A DNA stretch of 64,000 bases, taken from NCBI RefSeq assembly GCF_017939625.1, contig NZ_JAGKTC010000001.1, positions 413-64,412 of the forward strand. The letters run 5' to 3'. This DNA is from Pseudoxanthomonas helianthi. GTDB lineage: Bacteria > Pseudomonadota > Gammaproteobacteria > Xanthomonadales > Xanthomonadaceae. Numbering within the stretch: the stretch's first letter is position 1; every line of letters begins with the position of its first letter. Below, piece after piece: positions 6,805 to 15,362 of the stretch. A program made the translations under genes and the position numbers. Below the pieces are notes generated by a model. That model was given only the letters and a program-made list of their open reading frames with translations, was not told the DNA's origin and ran no database searches.

Positions 6805-9804
6805 CTACCAAGCCACGCGCAGCCCCAGATTACCCTCGACGGTTTCGCGGTCCAGACCTTCGTCGCCGGTGTCGGAGGTGTAGTCGACGGCCAGATAGAA
6901 ACTGGCATGCTCGTCGAACTTCGCGACCAGCCCAGCACCGAATTCGACCGCGTTGTATTTCTGCTGCGTGACGATGCGGTCGGCGTCGAAACGAACCTCG
7001 TCCTGGCCACCGAAGCCGCGCCAGTAGTTGAGCTTCAGGTACGGCTGCCATGATCCGCGCGCCGTGGCGTAGTCGGCCGACAGCCGCAAGCCGACACGGC
7101 CGGTGAGCGCGTTGTCCGAATCGAAAGCGACATCGGCGAAAGCATCGTGCTGCCTGTCGAAGGACACACGTTGCCAGACGACCTGCGCCTGCGGCTCCAG
7201 CGCCCAGCGTCCGCCTTCGCGCCAACGCACGGGACGGCCGATTTCGAGGGACGCGGTTAGGCCGTCGCCTTTCAGGTCGATGCCCAGCCCGCGCGAGGAC
7301 GTGGACTTGCCGTCGTAGCGGCTGCCCAGCAAAACGGCATCCAGGTAGCCACCTTGTTCCCCGATGCGCGACCAGTACAGGCCGAGGTGATCGTCGTCGA
7401 GCTCGGTCTTGCCGACGGTCAGGTTGTTCCAGCCCAGGGCGAAGCCGCGCACATCGCCATCGGCACGGGTGCGGCCCACGAACAGGCCGAAGTGATCGCG
7501 CCGGTTGTCGCCTTCGTGCGCGTAGATGTCCACACCGATCTGCAGCCCCGTAATGGAACCGTCGAAGACCGGTGCCACCGTGCCGCGCCAATGCTGCTCG
7601 GTGTCCTGGCCGATCGCGCGAACCCATGCCGCACGCGCGGCGCCATCGCCCTGCAGCAGCATTTGTTCGCCCTGGCGCTCGTGGAAGGTGCCCAGGCTTG
7701 CGAGCGACAGCTGATGCACGACCGGTGGCACGACTGCGTAGGTCGGCGTCTCGACGCGATAGAGCGGAATCACGCCTTGATCGTTTGCGGTTGCCGCAAT
7801 AGCGCCGGGAGTGGGAGGAGATGGAGCTGTCGATTGACTTGGCACCGGTGCGGGATCCATCGCTAACGGTGGCTCGGCGGGCGGCGGCGACGGCGGCTCC
7901 GCGGGCGGCGGTTCGGACGGCGGAGCTGGCGGCGGCGCAGGCGGCACTTCCGGATCGGGATCGTCCGGCGTTTCCAGCGAAGGCGGAGGCGGCAGAGCGG
8001 GCGGCGGAGTTGCCGGCGGCTCGGGTGGTGCCGGCGGAGGCATGGTGGGTGTGGGCTCCAGGGGATCCGGCGCCGGTGCCGGCGCGGGCGGCTCAGGAGC
8101 GACCGCCAGGGCCGATCGCAGGTACCAGTTCTCGGCCGTGCCCGCGCTGACGCCGCCCTTGAACAGGAAATATTCGAACGCTCCCGCCGCGACCGGCGCA
8201 GTCAACGCGAAGGCATCGCCGGTCGAAGTGGCGCCATCGATGGCTTCGACCACGAGGATGCCGTCCAGCACGGTGGCGCCGCCCGTTCCGCCCAGGTTGA
8301 CGATGCCCAAGCCGGTGCCGCCGCTGGCATTGCCGCCGGAAATCACCAGCCGATCCGACGCTGAACTGTCGTCGCCAAGCACGGTTTGCAGATACACCGC
8401 GGCGTTGTTGCCGATGTAGTTGCCGGCGATGGTGAAACGATCGGTGGCACCAGAGCTTCCATTGGTCAAATCGATGCGCCCGCCATTGAGCACGGTGGCC
8501 AGTTGGCCGGCGTCGAAAGCGCGAATCGAGGCGTTCGCCCCATTGCCCGCGAACAACGTGCTGGTTGGGTCGACCATCAGGCTGCCGGTCCCGCTGCCCG
8601 AATCGCCCAGCACCAGGTCGCCGTCGAAGGTCAGTTCGGTGTCGTCGCGTGCGTTCACCGTTTCCCACTGCTGGAAGCGGGCGACGCCGTCGGTGCTGAC
8701 GTTGTCGAAGTTGAGCGTGTCGCTGCCGAGACCGCCGAGGATGCCCGGCGTCGCGCCTAGATGCGATCGATTCAGGCTGGCCAGCGTTGCGCTGTCGGTG
8801 CCGTCACCCAGGTCGACCGCGCCATAGATCACGCCACCGCCGTTCCACGAGAACGTGTCGTCGCCGCTGCTGATGCGCACTTCGCCGCGCACGATGCTAC
8901 CGCTGACGCTGACGTTGTCGTTGCCGCCGCTGACGCTAATGTTGCCGCCGATGTAACCATCGCTCAGGCGGATCGTGTCGTTGCCGAAACCGGTGACCAG
9001 GTTGCCGTCGATGGTGCCGCCGGACATGTCGAAGGTATTGTCGTCCAGCTTCATGTTGACCCGGCCGATGCGTCCCCCGGTCATCTCGGCGTAGTCGCCG
9101 TCCTCGAAAGCGCCGACGATGCGTCCGCCGCTCATGCGGAACGTGTCCAGGTTGTCGCCCTGCAGCAACGCGCCGACCTCGCCGCCGCTCATCACGAAAT
9201 CGTCCACGCCGCCGCCTTGCTGCACGGTGCCGGTGACACCGCCACCGTTGACCGTCATGCGATCGGCGCCGGCGCCCTGGTCAACAGCATCCAGTTGGCC
9301 GCCTTCAAGCAGCAGCACATCATCGCCGTCGCCTTGCGTCACCGCGCCGACGATCCGCCCGGCAAGCATCTCCATGCGGTCGTTGCCCGCGCCGAAGCCG
9401 ACACCGATACCGGCGCCGGTGATGTTGCCGCGGTTGATCAGCGTGCTGCCGAGGCTACCCGTGAACAGCACACCCGCCCCGCCCTGCGCGAGAAGGCTGC
9501 CGTCATTGTTGACCCGCCCCTGGTCGCCCAACTGCACTGCCGGCCCCGCCGCAATGTCCAGCGCGGCGCCACTGGCGACATTGACGGTCACGCCGGTACT
9601 GCCGGCGGCGGCGATGGCGGTTGTACTGGGATTGGGGGCAGCGGCAGTGCAGGTGACGGTCTGGCCGCTGGCCGGAGCGGTAAGGTCGCATTCGGCCTGC
9701 GCAGCGAACGGCAGTCCCAGCGCGATACCGCTCACGAGACCGGACGTGCCGTGGTGCAGGATCCGGGTAATGCAGGCAGAGAGCCAACGCTTCGAAACGG
9801 ACAT
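6805..9804 (-). CDS. Autotransporter (type Va) with repeat passenger and proline-rich linker
   Basis: A 999-aa outer-membrane autotransporter. A signal peptide (to about residue 36, ending AAQA) precedes a passenger built from repeated glycine-rich units with recurring MSGGxxxG and GxGxDxxxx patterns, typical of a right-handed beta-helix. Residues ~585-690 are an extreme proline-rich linker, and the last ~270 residues are an autotransporter beta-barrel with alternating aromatic strands ending in LGLRVAW. The ATG at 9804 is preferred over an upstream TTG (9810) because GAGGA lies 6 nt before it. It is monocistronic. The passenger shows no catalytic motif, so adhesion or aggregation is more likely than enzymatic activity. 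Confidence 0.9.
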   Translation of the reverse strand: MSVSKRWLSACITRILHHGTSGLVSGIALGLPFAAQAECDLTAPASGQTVTCTAAAPNPSTTAIAAAGSTGVTVNVASGAALDIAAGPAVQLGDQGRVNNDGSLLAQGGAGVLFTGSLGSTLINRGNITGAGIGVGFGAGNDRMEMLAGRIVGAVTQGDGDDVLLLEGGQLDAVDQGAGADRMTVNGGGVTGTVQQGGGVDDFVMSGGEVGALLQGDNLDTFRMSGGRIVGAFEDGDYAEMTGGRIGRVNMKLDDNTFDMSGGTIDGNLVTGFGNDTIRLSDGYIGGNISVSGGNDNVSVSGSIVRGEVRISSGDDTFSWNGGGVIYGAVDLGDGTDSATLASLNRSHLGATPGILGGLGSDTLNFDNVSTDGVARFQQWETVNARDDTELTFDGDLVLGDSGSGTGSLMVDPTSTLFAGNGANASIRAFDAGQLATVLNGGRIDLTNGSSGATDRFTIAGNYIGNNAAVYLQTVLGDDSSASDRLVISGGNASGGTGLGIVNLGGTGGATVLDGILVVEAIDGATSTGDAFALTAPVAAGAFEYFLFKGGVSAGTAENWYLRSALAVAPEPPAPAPAPDPLEPTPTMPPPAPPEPPATPPPALPPPPSLETPDDPDPEVPPAPPPAPPSEPPPAEPPSPPPAEPPLAMDPAPVPSQSTAPSPPTPGAIAATANDQGVIPLYRVETPTYAVVPPVVHQLSLASLGTFHERQGEQMLLQGDGAARAAWVRAIGQDTEQHWRGTVAPVFDGSITGLQIGVDIYAHEGDNRRDHFGLFVGRTRADGDVRGFALGWNNLTVGKTELDDDHLGLYWSRIGEQGGYLDAVLLGSRYDGKSTSSRGLGIDLKGDGLTASLEIGRPVRWREGGRWALEPQAQVVWQRVSFDRQHDAFADVAFDSDNALTGRVGLRLSADYATARGSWQPYLKLNYWRGFGGQDEVRFDADRIVTQQKYNAVEFGAGLVAKFDEHASFYLAVDYTSDTGDEGLDRETVEGNLGLRVAW

Positions 9805-10171
9805 GGGCAATCCTCATCCTGGAAATTGCTTGCACGTGCGCGATTGAAATCCGGGAATGCGATTCGGATACGACAGACCTTCCGACTTCGACGAAACGCG
9901 TTCCGCATCGAGATCGGTCACTAAATAGATGAGGCACGGCGCTGTTGCAACAGTTTGCGACGTCCGAACGAATGCAATCGCCAAGGCCGTGAGGGAACAG
10001 TGACGTCCGTCATGCACGTTTCGTGCTGTTGCGCGTCGCAGGCATGGCGAGCGAAAAACCCGCTTTGTTCGAATCTTCGCGCCGCATTTGCATCGGCGAA
10101 TTCAAGATGGCCCTTCCTCTGCGCCGCCCGCACCGGGCATATCAAGCCCTGGAGCCCCGAACGAGGCCGAC
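9805..10171. other. 367-nt intergenic region upstream of autotransporter and acetyltransferase
   Basis: This divergent spacer contains a perfect 12-bp palindrome CTGTTGCAACAG (9942-9953), about 140 nt upstream of the autotransporter start, that could bind a dimeric regulator. An open frame runs through 10088-10171 into the acetyltransferase, but its translation has no family character and the acetyltransferase start is better placed at 10172. No other gene or RNA was recognised. Confidence 0.4.
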
Positions 10172-10768
10172 ATGACGAACCATACCCTCGGTACCGCTAC
10201 CGTTTCCGATGAGGCGTCATTTGTCGCCGTGATGACCCTGGCATTCAGCGCGGACCCCGCGGCGCGCTGGACGTGGCCCGATCCTGGGCAATACCTGCGG
10301 CATTTCCCCGACCTCGTGAAGGCGCTCGGAGGCAAGGCGCTTTCGCATGGAGGTGCGTGCCATGTCGACAGCTACGCAGGCGCGGCAATGTGGCTGCCTC
10401 CGGGGGTCGGTCCTGACGAAGACGAGTTGGCCGATTTGCTGCAACGCACGGGGCACGGTCCGGTCCAGAAGGACCTGTCCGCCCTCTTCGAACAGATGGC
10501 CCGCTATCACCCGCAGGAACCGCATTGGTTCCTGCCGTTCATTGGCGTCGATCCGTTCCGGCAGGGCCAAGGCTACGGAGCGGCGTTGATGCGACACGCG
10601 CTTGTCCCGTGCGATCGCGACGGAGCGCTGGCCTATCTGGAGTCCAGCAACCCCAGGAACATCCCGTTCTACGAGCGACACGGGTTCGAATTGCTGGGCA
10701 CCATCCAGGCGGGAACATCGCCGCCCATTTTTCCGATGCTGCGCAAACCGAGGCGCACGCAGGCATGA
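10172..10768 (+). CDS. GNAT-family N-acetyltransferase
   Basis: A 198-aa acetyltransferase. The acetyl-CoA binding motif A is visible as FIGVDPFRQGQGYGAALMRHAL (about 131-152), with the Q/RxxGxG/A signature, followed by AYLESSNPRNIPFYERHGFELLG, the usual motif B region. The N-terminal half (AFSADPAARWTWPDPGQYLRHFPDLV) resembles the group that includes antibiotic and polyamine acetyltransferases; the substrate cannot be named. The frame is open 28 codons further upstream, but ATG 10172 starts the conserved region and has a purine-rich ACGAGG upstream. Confidence 0.85.
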   Translation: MTNHTLGTATVSDEASFVAVMTLAFSADPAARWTWPDPGQYLRHFPDLVKALGGKALSHGGACHVDSYAGAAMWLPPGVGPDEDELADLLQRTGHGPVQKDLSALFEQMARYHPQEPHWFLPFIGVDPFRQGQGYGAALMRHALVPCDRDGALAYLESSNPRNIPFYERHGFELLGTIQAGTSPPIFPMLRKPRRTQA

Positions 10769-10809
10769 CGATGGATGGGCCGACCGATCGGGCCCACCTA
10801 GTTACGGGA

Positions 10810-11232
10810 TCAGAACGGCTTGGCCAGCACCAGGTAAACGATCGCCACCAGCAACAGCACCGGCAATTCGTTGAACCAGCGCAGCGTTTTCGCCGAGGGC
10901 AGCGCGCGTCCCTTGTCCAGGCCCTTCAGCCAGCGCCCCGCCACGGTGTAGTGCGCCAGCATCAGCACCACCAGGGCCAGCTTGGCGTGCAACCAGCCGC
11001 CGCTGACGTGGAAGCCCAGCCACAGCACCAGGCCCATCAGGAACGCCAGCCCGAACATGATGTGGCCGAAGCGGTACAGCCGCCGCCCCATCAGGGCCAG
11101 CCGCGCCTGCACTTCCAGGTTGCCCGCGCTTTCGGCCAGGTTGACCAGGATGCGCGGCAGGTAGAACACGCCACCCATCCAGGCCATGACGAAGACGAGG
11201 TGCGCGGTCTTGACCCAGAAGTAGGCTTGCAT
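10810..11232 (-). CDS. hemJ: Protoporphyrinogen IX oxidase HemJ (CopD-like membrane protein)
   Basis: A 140-aa, four-span membrane protein of the HemJ (UPF0093) family, which oxidises protoporphyrinogen IX to protoporphyrin IX in bacteria lacking HemG/HemY. Diagnostic are the N-terminal YFWVKTAHLVFVMAWMGGVFYLPRIL with a conserved His, the FGHIMF and GWLHAKL segments, and the C-terminal NELPVLLLVAIVYLVLAKPF. The start at 11232 gives the usual length and N-terminus (MQAYFWVK); the frame extends 18 codons upstream. No clear ribosome-binding site is visible at either start. It is monocistronic. Confidence 0.88.
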   Translation of the reverse strand: MQAYFWVKTAHLVFVMAWMGGVFYLPRILVNLAESAGNLEVQARLALMGRRLYRFGHIMFGLAFLMGLVLWLGFHVSGGWLHAKLALVVLMLAHYTVAGRWLKGLDKGRALPSAKTLRWFNELPVLLLVAIVYLVLAKPF

Positions 11233-11295
11233 GGCGTTCGCGGATTGATGACGAAGTGCGAGAGGATACCCTTCCGCAGCCGTCATGTTTCAACC

Positions 11296-11390
11296 GTCAT
11301 CCGGGCGAAAGCCGGGACCCGGCATTTGATGCCTTGCGAATCGAAGCACGAGCAAAGCAAGAGCTGGGTCCCGGCTTTCGCCGGGATGAC
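11296..11390. repeat. REP pair (inverted GTCATCC...GGGACC units)
   Basis: Two inverted copies of a ~27-nt unit face each other: one begins GTCATCCGGGCGAAAGCC, and the other reads GGCTTTCGCCGGGATGAC on the same strand. Each copy can also fold by itself (GGCGAAAGCC). This is a typical intergenic BIME arrangement. It separates divergent hemJ and the methyltransferase gene, ending about 70 nt before the latter. Confidence 0.75.
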
Positions 11391-11461
11391 GAACCAAAAG
11401 CGGGCTCTCGGACAAAAGCGCGGTACGCTTCTCGCGTTTCCAACACGAATACCCGATTGCC

Positions 11462-12052
11462 GTGTCCACCAAGCAATACGACGAACGTTACTTCCAGCGC
11501 TGGTACCGCCACGGCGACATCGGCGGGCCGCAACGGCTCGCGCGCAAGGTGGCGCTGGCGGTGGCCTGCGCCGAGTACTACCTCGAACGTCCGGTGCGTA
11601 CGGTGCTCGACATCGGCTGCGGCGAAGGCGCGTGGCGTGCGCCGCTGCTGAAGCTGCGGCCGAAGCTGCGCTACCTCGGCTTCGACAGCAGCGAATACGC
11701 GATCGCCCGTCACGGCGCGAAACGCAACCTGCACTTCGCGCGTTTCGGCGATTTCGAGTACTTGCGTCCCTGCCCGCCGGTCGACCTGCTGGTATGCAGC
11801 GACGTGCTGCACTACCTGCCGTCCGCCGAACTGCGACGGGGCCTGCCGGGCCTGGCCGAACTGTGCGCCGGCGTGGCCTTCCTCGAGACTTTCGCCCGCG
11901 AAGACGAATTCGAAGGCGACCACGACGGCTTCCAAGCCCGCCCCGCCGCCTGGTACCGGCGCCAGTTCGCCGCCCAGGGCCTGCGCTCAGCGGGTTCGCA
12001 CTGCTGGCTCTCGGCCCGGCTGGCCGGGGAAATGGCTGCGCTGGAAGGCTGA
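11462..12052 (+). CDS. Class I SAM-dependent methyltransferase
   Basis: A 196-aa methyltransferase with a Rossmann-like core. Motif I is VLDIGCGEGAWRAPLL (about 48-63), the acidic loop is YLGFDSSEYA (72-81), and post-motif region PVDLLVCSDVLHYLPSAELRRGL (107-129) matches the Methyltransf_12/25 type acting on small molecules. The substrate is unknown. Translation starts at GTG (GTG TCC ACC AAG), the codon that gives a start just before the conserved YDERYF segment; a REP pair lies just upstream. It precedes the PHA depolymerase gene by 80 nt, so co-transcription is possible. Confidence 0.85.
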   Translation: MSTKQYDERYFQRWYRHGDIGGPQRLARKVALAVACAEYYLERPVRTVLDIGCGEGAWRAPLLKLRPKLRYLGFDSSEYAIARHGAKRNLHFARFGDFEYLRPCPPVDLLVCSDVLHYLPSAELRRGLPGLAELCAGVAFLETFAREDEFEGDHDGFQARPAAWYRRQFAAQGLRSAGSHCWLSARLAGEMAALEG

Positions 12053-12132
12053 ACCATTCGACCAATCCGCGGTCCGGAAGGGGGCGCTTTGCGGTATGCT
12101 GCGCCGCAATATCGCATCCGGAAACCTGAACG

Positions 12133-13380
12133 ATGCTGCTTTACCAATGGCATGAACTCAACCGCCACTGGATGGCCCCGTGGGTGCACCTGGCCGAGGC
12201 CAACGCGAAGATCTTTTCCGATCCCAGCAGCTGGCTGTCGACCCTGCCCGGCGCCGAGCGCGTTTCCGCCTATAACGAACTGCTGCATCGCCTCGGCAAG
12301 GACTACGAAAAGCCCGAGTGGGGCATCCACCAGGTGGAAACCAATGGCGTGATCACGCCGGTGGTGGAACAGGAAGTGCTGCGCAAGCCGTTCTGCCGGC
12401 TGCTGCGCTTCAAGCGCTACACCGACGACGCGAAGAACATCGCCGCGCTGAAGGACGACCCGTCGGTGCTGGTGGTCGCGCCGCTGTCCGGCCACCACGC
12501 CACCCTGTTGCGCGACACCGTCAAGACCCTGCTGCGCGACCACAAGGTCTACGTGACCGACTGGGTCGATGCGCGCATGGTGCCGCTGGCCGACGGCGGC
12601 TTCGGCCTGGACGACTACATCGCCTACGTCGAGGAATTCATCCGCCACATCGGCGCGGACAAGCTGCACGTGATCAGCGTGTGTCAGCCGACCGTGCCGG
12701 TGCTGGCCGCCGTGTCGCTGATGGCCGGGCGCGGCGAAGCCACGCCGCGTTCGCTGGTGATGATGGGCGGACCGATCGACGCGCGCAAAAGCCCCACTTC
12801 GGTCAACAGCCTGGCCACGCGCAATCCGCTGGCGTGGTTCGAGAACCATGTGATCCACACCGTGCCGGCGAACTATCCGGGCGAGGGCCGCAAGGTCTAT
12901 CCGGGCTTCCTGCAGCATGCCGGCTTCATCGCGATGAATCCCAGCCGCCACTTCATGTCGCACTGGGATTTCTATTCGGACCTGGTCAAGGGCGACCTGC
13001 AGGACGCGGAAGGGCATCGCCGCTTCTACGACGAATACAACGCGGTGCTGGACATGCCGGCCGAGTATTACCTGGACACCATCCGCACCGTGTTCCAGGA
13101 ATTCCTGCTGCCGCGCGGCAGGTGGAAGGTCAGGGGCGAGAAGGTCGATCCGGCGGCGATCCGCAAGACCGCGCTGATGAGCATCGAAGGCGAGCTGGAC
13201 GACATTTCCGGCCTCGGCCAGACCGCCGCCGCGCACGAACTGTGTACCGGCATCCCGAAGGCGAAGCACCAGCACCTGACCGTGGAAGGCGCGGGCCACT
13301 ACGGCATCTTCAGCGGCCGCCGCTGGCGCGACGTGGTCTATCCGCAGGTGCGGGATTTCATCGCGAAATATGCCGGTTGA
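12133..13380 (+). CDS. phaZ: Intracellular polyhydroxyalkanoate depolymerase
   Basis: A 415-aa protein of the intracellular PHB depolymerase family (Ralstonia PhaZ1 type), which mobilises amorphous storage polyester granules. The N-terminal MLLYQWHELNRHWMAPW is characteristic. The nucleophile is expected to be C184 in HVISVCQPTVPVLA, the place where PhaZ1 uses a Cys-Gln-Pro motif in place of a GxSxG lipase box. H304-region VEGAGHYGIFSGRRW near the C-terminus carries the catalytic His, with DWVDARMV (143-150) part of the conserved core. There is no signal peptide. A strong terminator follows; no PHA synthase gene lies in this window. Confidence 0.92.
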   Translation: MLLYQWHELNRHWMAPWVHLAEANAKIFSDPSSWLSTLPGAERVSAYNELLHRLGKDYEKPEWGIHQVETNGVITPVVEQEVLRKPFCRLLRFKRYTDDAKNIAALKDDPSVLVVAPLSGHHATLLRDTVKTLLRDHKVYVTDWVDARMVPLADGGFGLDDYIAYVEEFIRHIGADKLHVISVCQPTVPVLAAVSLMAGRGEATPRSLVMMGGPIDARKSPTSVNSLATRNPLAWFENHVIHTVPANYPGEGRKVYPGFLQHAGFIAMNPSRHFMSHWDFYSDLVKGDLQDAEGHRRFYDEYNAVLDMPAEYYLDTIRTVFQEFLLPRGRWKVRGEKVDPAAIRKTALMSIEGELDDISGLGQTAAAHELCTGIPKAKHQHLTVEGAGHYGIFSGRRWRDVVYPQVRDFIAKYAG

Positions 13381-13397
13381 TTTATTCGGTCCGTGAG

Positions 13398-13431
13398 AAC
13401 GAAAAAGCCGCCCGAGGGCGGCCTTTTCGTT
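13398..13431. terminator. Bidirectional Rho-independent terminator
   Basis: GCCGCCC-GAG-GGCGGC forms a GC-rich stem flanked by AACGAAAAA on the left and TTTTCGTT on the right, so it gives a U-run in both directions. It lies between the convergent PHA depolymerase and HAAS-domain genes and can terminate both. Confidence 0.9.
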
Positions 13432-13442
13432 GCGGCACGCGA

Positions 13443-14348
13443 TCACACGACGGGGTCGCGCACCAGCAACTGCTTGGCCAGCCAGCCATGGAACTTGCCG
13501 ATGCCGCGCGCCAGGTGCAGCGTGGCGAACAGCAGCAGGATGCCGAAGAGCGACACCAGCGGCAGCAGCCAGGTGCCCATCGTGCTGATGGTCCAGTGCG
13601 CGATGGTCACGTCGAACACGCCCGGGATCATCACGCTCAGCGGCGCGGCGGCCAGCATCACCGCTGCGGTCAGCAGCGTCACCGCGAGGCCGAAATACAG
13701 GGTGCCCAGCGGCTGCATCAACAGCAGGTACAGCATCGATGTCCAGGTGCTGCCGCTGGTGAACAGTTCCTTCAGGCGCGTCGCCCACGGCTTGTCGCGC
13801 TGGGTGTACAGCGGGCGGCGCGGCATGCGTTCGCCCAGCAGCACCTCGACGATGCGGCCTTCGACCAGCGACAGCAGCCGCACCGACATCAGGAACAGCA
13901 ACAGCAGCGGAATGCCGATGATCAGGATCGACAGGCCGATCGAAAGGCTGGCGCCGGTCGTCACCCAGGTGAAGTAGAAGATGCCGGTGGCCAGCGACAG
14001 CAACATGTAGAACAGCGCGCCGTAGGTGCGCGGATCGGCGATCACGCCGAAGAAGCGGCCCAGCGCGGACTTGCGCTTGGGCGGCGCCGGCGGACGCAGC
14101 GCGCGGCTGACCGTCACTTCGGTTTCGCGGTAGATCTCCGCCACTTCCTCCGGCGCGCCGTAGCTGCCGGCGACCGAGGCGATCACTTCGGCTTCGGATT
14201 TCCCCGCCTGTTCCGCGAGTTCGGAACGCAGGTACTCCTCGGCGTCGTACAGCGCGTCCTGGATCATCGCCGGATCGGCGCCCTTCAACGCCAGGCGCAG
14301 CTGGTCCAGGTATTCGGGAATGGTGGTGGGCAGGCCCTGGGCGTTCAT
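13443..14348 (-). CDS. HAAS-domain membrane sensor protein
   Basis: A 301-aa membrane protein. Residues 5-70 (PTTIPEYLDQLRLALKGADPAMIQDALYDAEEYLRSE) form a HAAS signalling domain, the helical module commonly encoded next to PadR regulators. The remainder (about 110-290) is a four- to six-span membrane region like the putative-sensor domain (FYMLLSLATGIFYFTWVTTGASLSIGLSILIIGIPLLLLFL). The start overlaps the padR stop by 4 nt (ATGA), so the two are translationally coupled. The pair probably monitors the envelope, with PadR as the DNA-binding output. Confidence 0.85.
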   Translation of the reverse strand: MNAQGLPTTIPEYLDQLRLALKGADPAMIQDALYDAEEYLRSELAEQAGKSEAEVIASVAGSYGAPEEVAEIYRETEVTVSRALRPPAPPKRKSALGRFFGVIADPRTYGALFYMLLSLATGIFYFTWVTTGASLSIGLSILIIGIPLLLLFLMSVRLLSLVEGRIVEVLLGERMPRRPLYTQRDKPWATRLKELFTSGSTWTSMLYLLLMQPLGTLYFGLAVTLLTAAVMLAAAPLSVMIPGVFDVTIAHWTISTMGTWLLPLVSLFGILLLFATLHLARGIGKFHGWLAKQLLVRDPVV

Positions 14349-14722
14349 TCAAGTATCCCCTCGAGGACGGAATCGACGGAGTCGCGGGTCGCGCGCCAGG
14401 CGGCGGCCCATTCGCGCAGGGCGGCGCGCCCTGCTTCGGTGATGCGGTAATAGCGGCGCGGCGGGCCGGTCATCGACGGCTCGACGAAACTGTCCAGCAG
14501 GCCGGCGCCTTCCAGGTTGCGCAGCACCGGGTACAGCGCGCTCTGCTTGCCGCTGAGCACGCCGTCGCCGACGCGCTCCAGCTTCTTGGCGATCAGGTAG
14601 CCGTACATCGGCTCCTCGGCGCGGGCCAGCACCGCCAGCAGGGCCAGCGACACGGTGCCGGCGCTGAGTTCTTTCTGGAACTTCTTCAGCTGGCTGTCGG
14701 CGCTGGATTCGGGCTCGGTCAT
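14345..14722 (-). CDS. PadR-family transcriptional regulator
   Basis: A 125-aa winged-helix regulator: LSAGTVSLALLAVLARAEEPMYGYLIAKKLE, then GKQSALYPVLRNLEGAGLLDSF and PRRYYRITEAGRAALREWAAAW, the canonical PadR wing and dimerisation helix. The ATG at 14722 is chosen over the in-frame GTG at 14734 because GGAGG falls 5 nt before the ATG and is itself inside the longer version. It is coupled to the HAAS-domain gene by a 4-nt overlap. PadR proteins usually repress their own operon and are released by small ligands or partner proteins. Confidence 0.9.
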   Translation of the reverse strand: MTEPESSADSQLKKFQKELSAGTVSLALLAVLARAEEPMYGYLIAKKLERVGDGVLSGKQSALYPVLRNLEGAGLLDSFVEPSMTGPPRRYYRITEAGRAALREWAAAWRATRDSVDSVLEGILE

Positions 14723-14812
14723 GGCGACCTCCACTAGGTTGGAGGGAATACTATGTTCAAGTTCGATATAGCGAATGTGCCAATAGTCATCCGAGGCGAA
14801 GTTTCTGCATTG

Positions 14813-14842
14813 TTGACTTACCTACCAACTGGTAGGTAGATT
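14813..14842 (+). promoter_or_regulatory. Promoter with TetR operator in the -35/-10 spacer
   Basis: A -35 box TTGACT (14813-14818) is followed after 18 nt by TAGATT (14837-14842). Between them lies a perfect inverted repeat, TACCTACC-AACT-GGTAGGTA (14819-14838). An operator in the spacer would block RNA polymerase when bound. The downstream unit encodes a membrane protein and a TetR regulator, which is the likely ligand-responsive repressor of its own operon. Confidence 0.75.
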
Positions 14843-14869
14843 TATTTCCCCTCCAAACGGAACGACCCC

Positions 14870-15355
14870 GTGGGCATTTCACCTATCGGCTGGATCCACA
14901 CACTCGGAAGCCTCCCGGCCATTCCGCTTGCCGCCTACATGCTGGTCAGGCATGGACGAATTACTCCCGAAACCAGCACGGGACGCGCCTACTTCTGGTC
15001 CATGTTGCTGGGGGCGCTCAGCGCATATCCGGTTGCGCACCAGCCGGTAAGCACGGTCATCGCCACCGCCACGCTCGTGTTCCTGCTACTCGGATACGGT
15101 CTGGCGAAATGGCAGCCCGAAGCCCGCCTCGGGGCGTACATCCAGACGATCTCGCTGAGCATCAGCGCTTTCCTGTTGATGATCCCTGCCGTGACCGAGA
15201 GCCTGCGCAGGCTGCCGGTCGGCAACCCGCTGGTGACGGACCTGAAGGATCCCTTGTTGCTGGGCGTGCAAGGCACCCTCTTCCTGATCCTGATCGTCGG
15301 GGTTCCCCTGCAGCTGCGTGCGCTGTACAAGCAACGTGCCATTGGAGGCCAGTGA
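14870..15355 (+). CDS. Multi-span membrane protein in a TetR-controlled operon
   Basis: A 161-aa protein with four to five membrane segments (about 8-24, 42-58, 62-80, 93-110, 135-152) and a short basic tail. The layout IGWIHTLGSLPAIPLAAYML resembles DUF2306-like membrane proteins, but no function can be assigned. The start is a GTG (GTG GGC ATT TCA) and lies 28 nt after the -10 box. The stop is 7 nt before the TetR start, so both are expressed from the operator-containing promoter. It could be the induced response gene of the TetR sensor. Confidence 0.65.
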   Translation: MGISPIGWIHTLGSLPAIPLAAYMLVRHGRITPETSTGRAYFWSMLLGALSAYPVAHQPVSTVIATATLVFLLLGYGLAKWQPEARLGAYIQTISLSISAFLLMIPAVTESLRRLPVGNPLVTDLKDPLLLGVQGTLFLILIVGVPLQLRALYKQRAIGGQ

Positions 15356-15362
15356 GGAATCG

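Noticed and set aside
9942-9953. CTGTTGCAACAG palindrome as an origin or dif-like site
   Set aside because: It is a single 12-bp palindrome without DnaA boxes, AT-rich unwinding region or XerCD-type arms, so only a possible regulator site can be claimed.
13398-13431. Hairpin considered as an integron attC or small RNA
   Set aside because: It has symmetric A and T runs with a GC stem between convergent genes, which is fully explained as a bidirectional terminator.
11812-14352. 846-codon open frame on the - strand opposite the methyltransferase and PHA depolymerase genes
   Set aside because: Its translation has no domain, is biased towards Arg/His/Gln as expected from antisense reading of high-GC genes, and the overlapping + strand genes have clear motifs.
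12318-14450. 710-codon open frame on the + strand across the PHA depolymerase and HAAS/PadR genes
   Set aside because: It runs over well-supported genes on both strands, translates to Arg/Gln/His-rich low-complexity sequence without domains, and crosses a strong bidirectional terminator.
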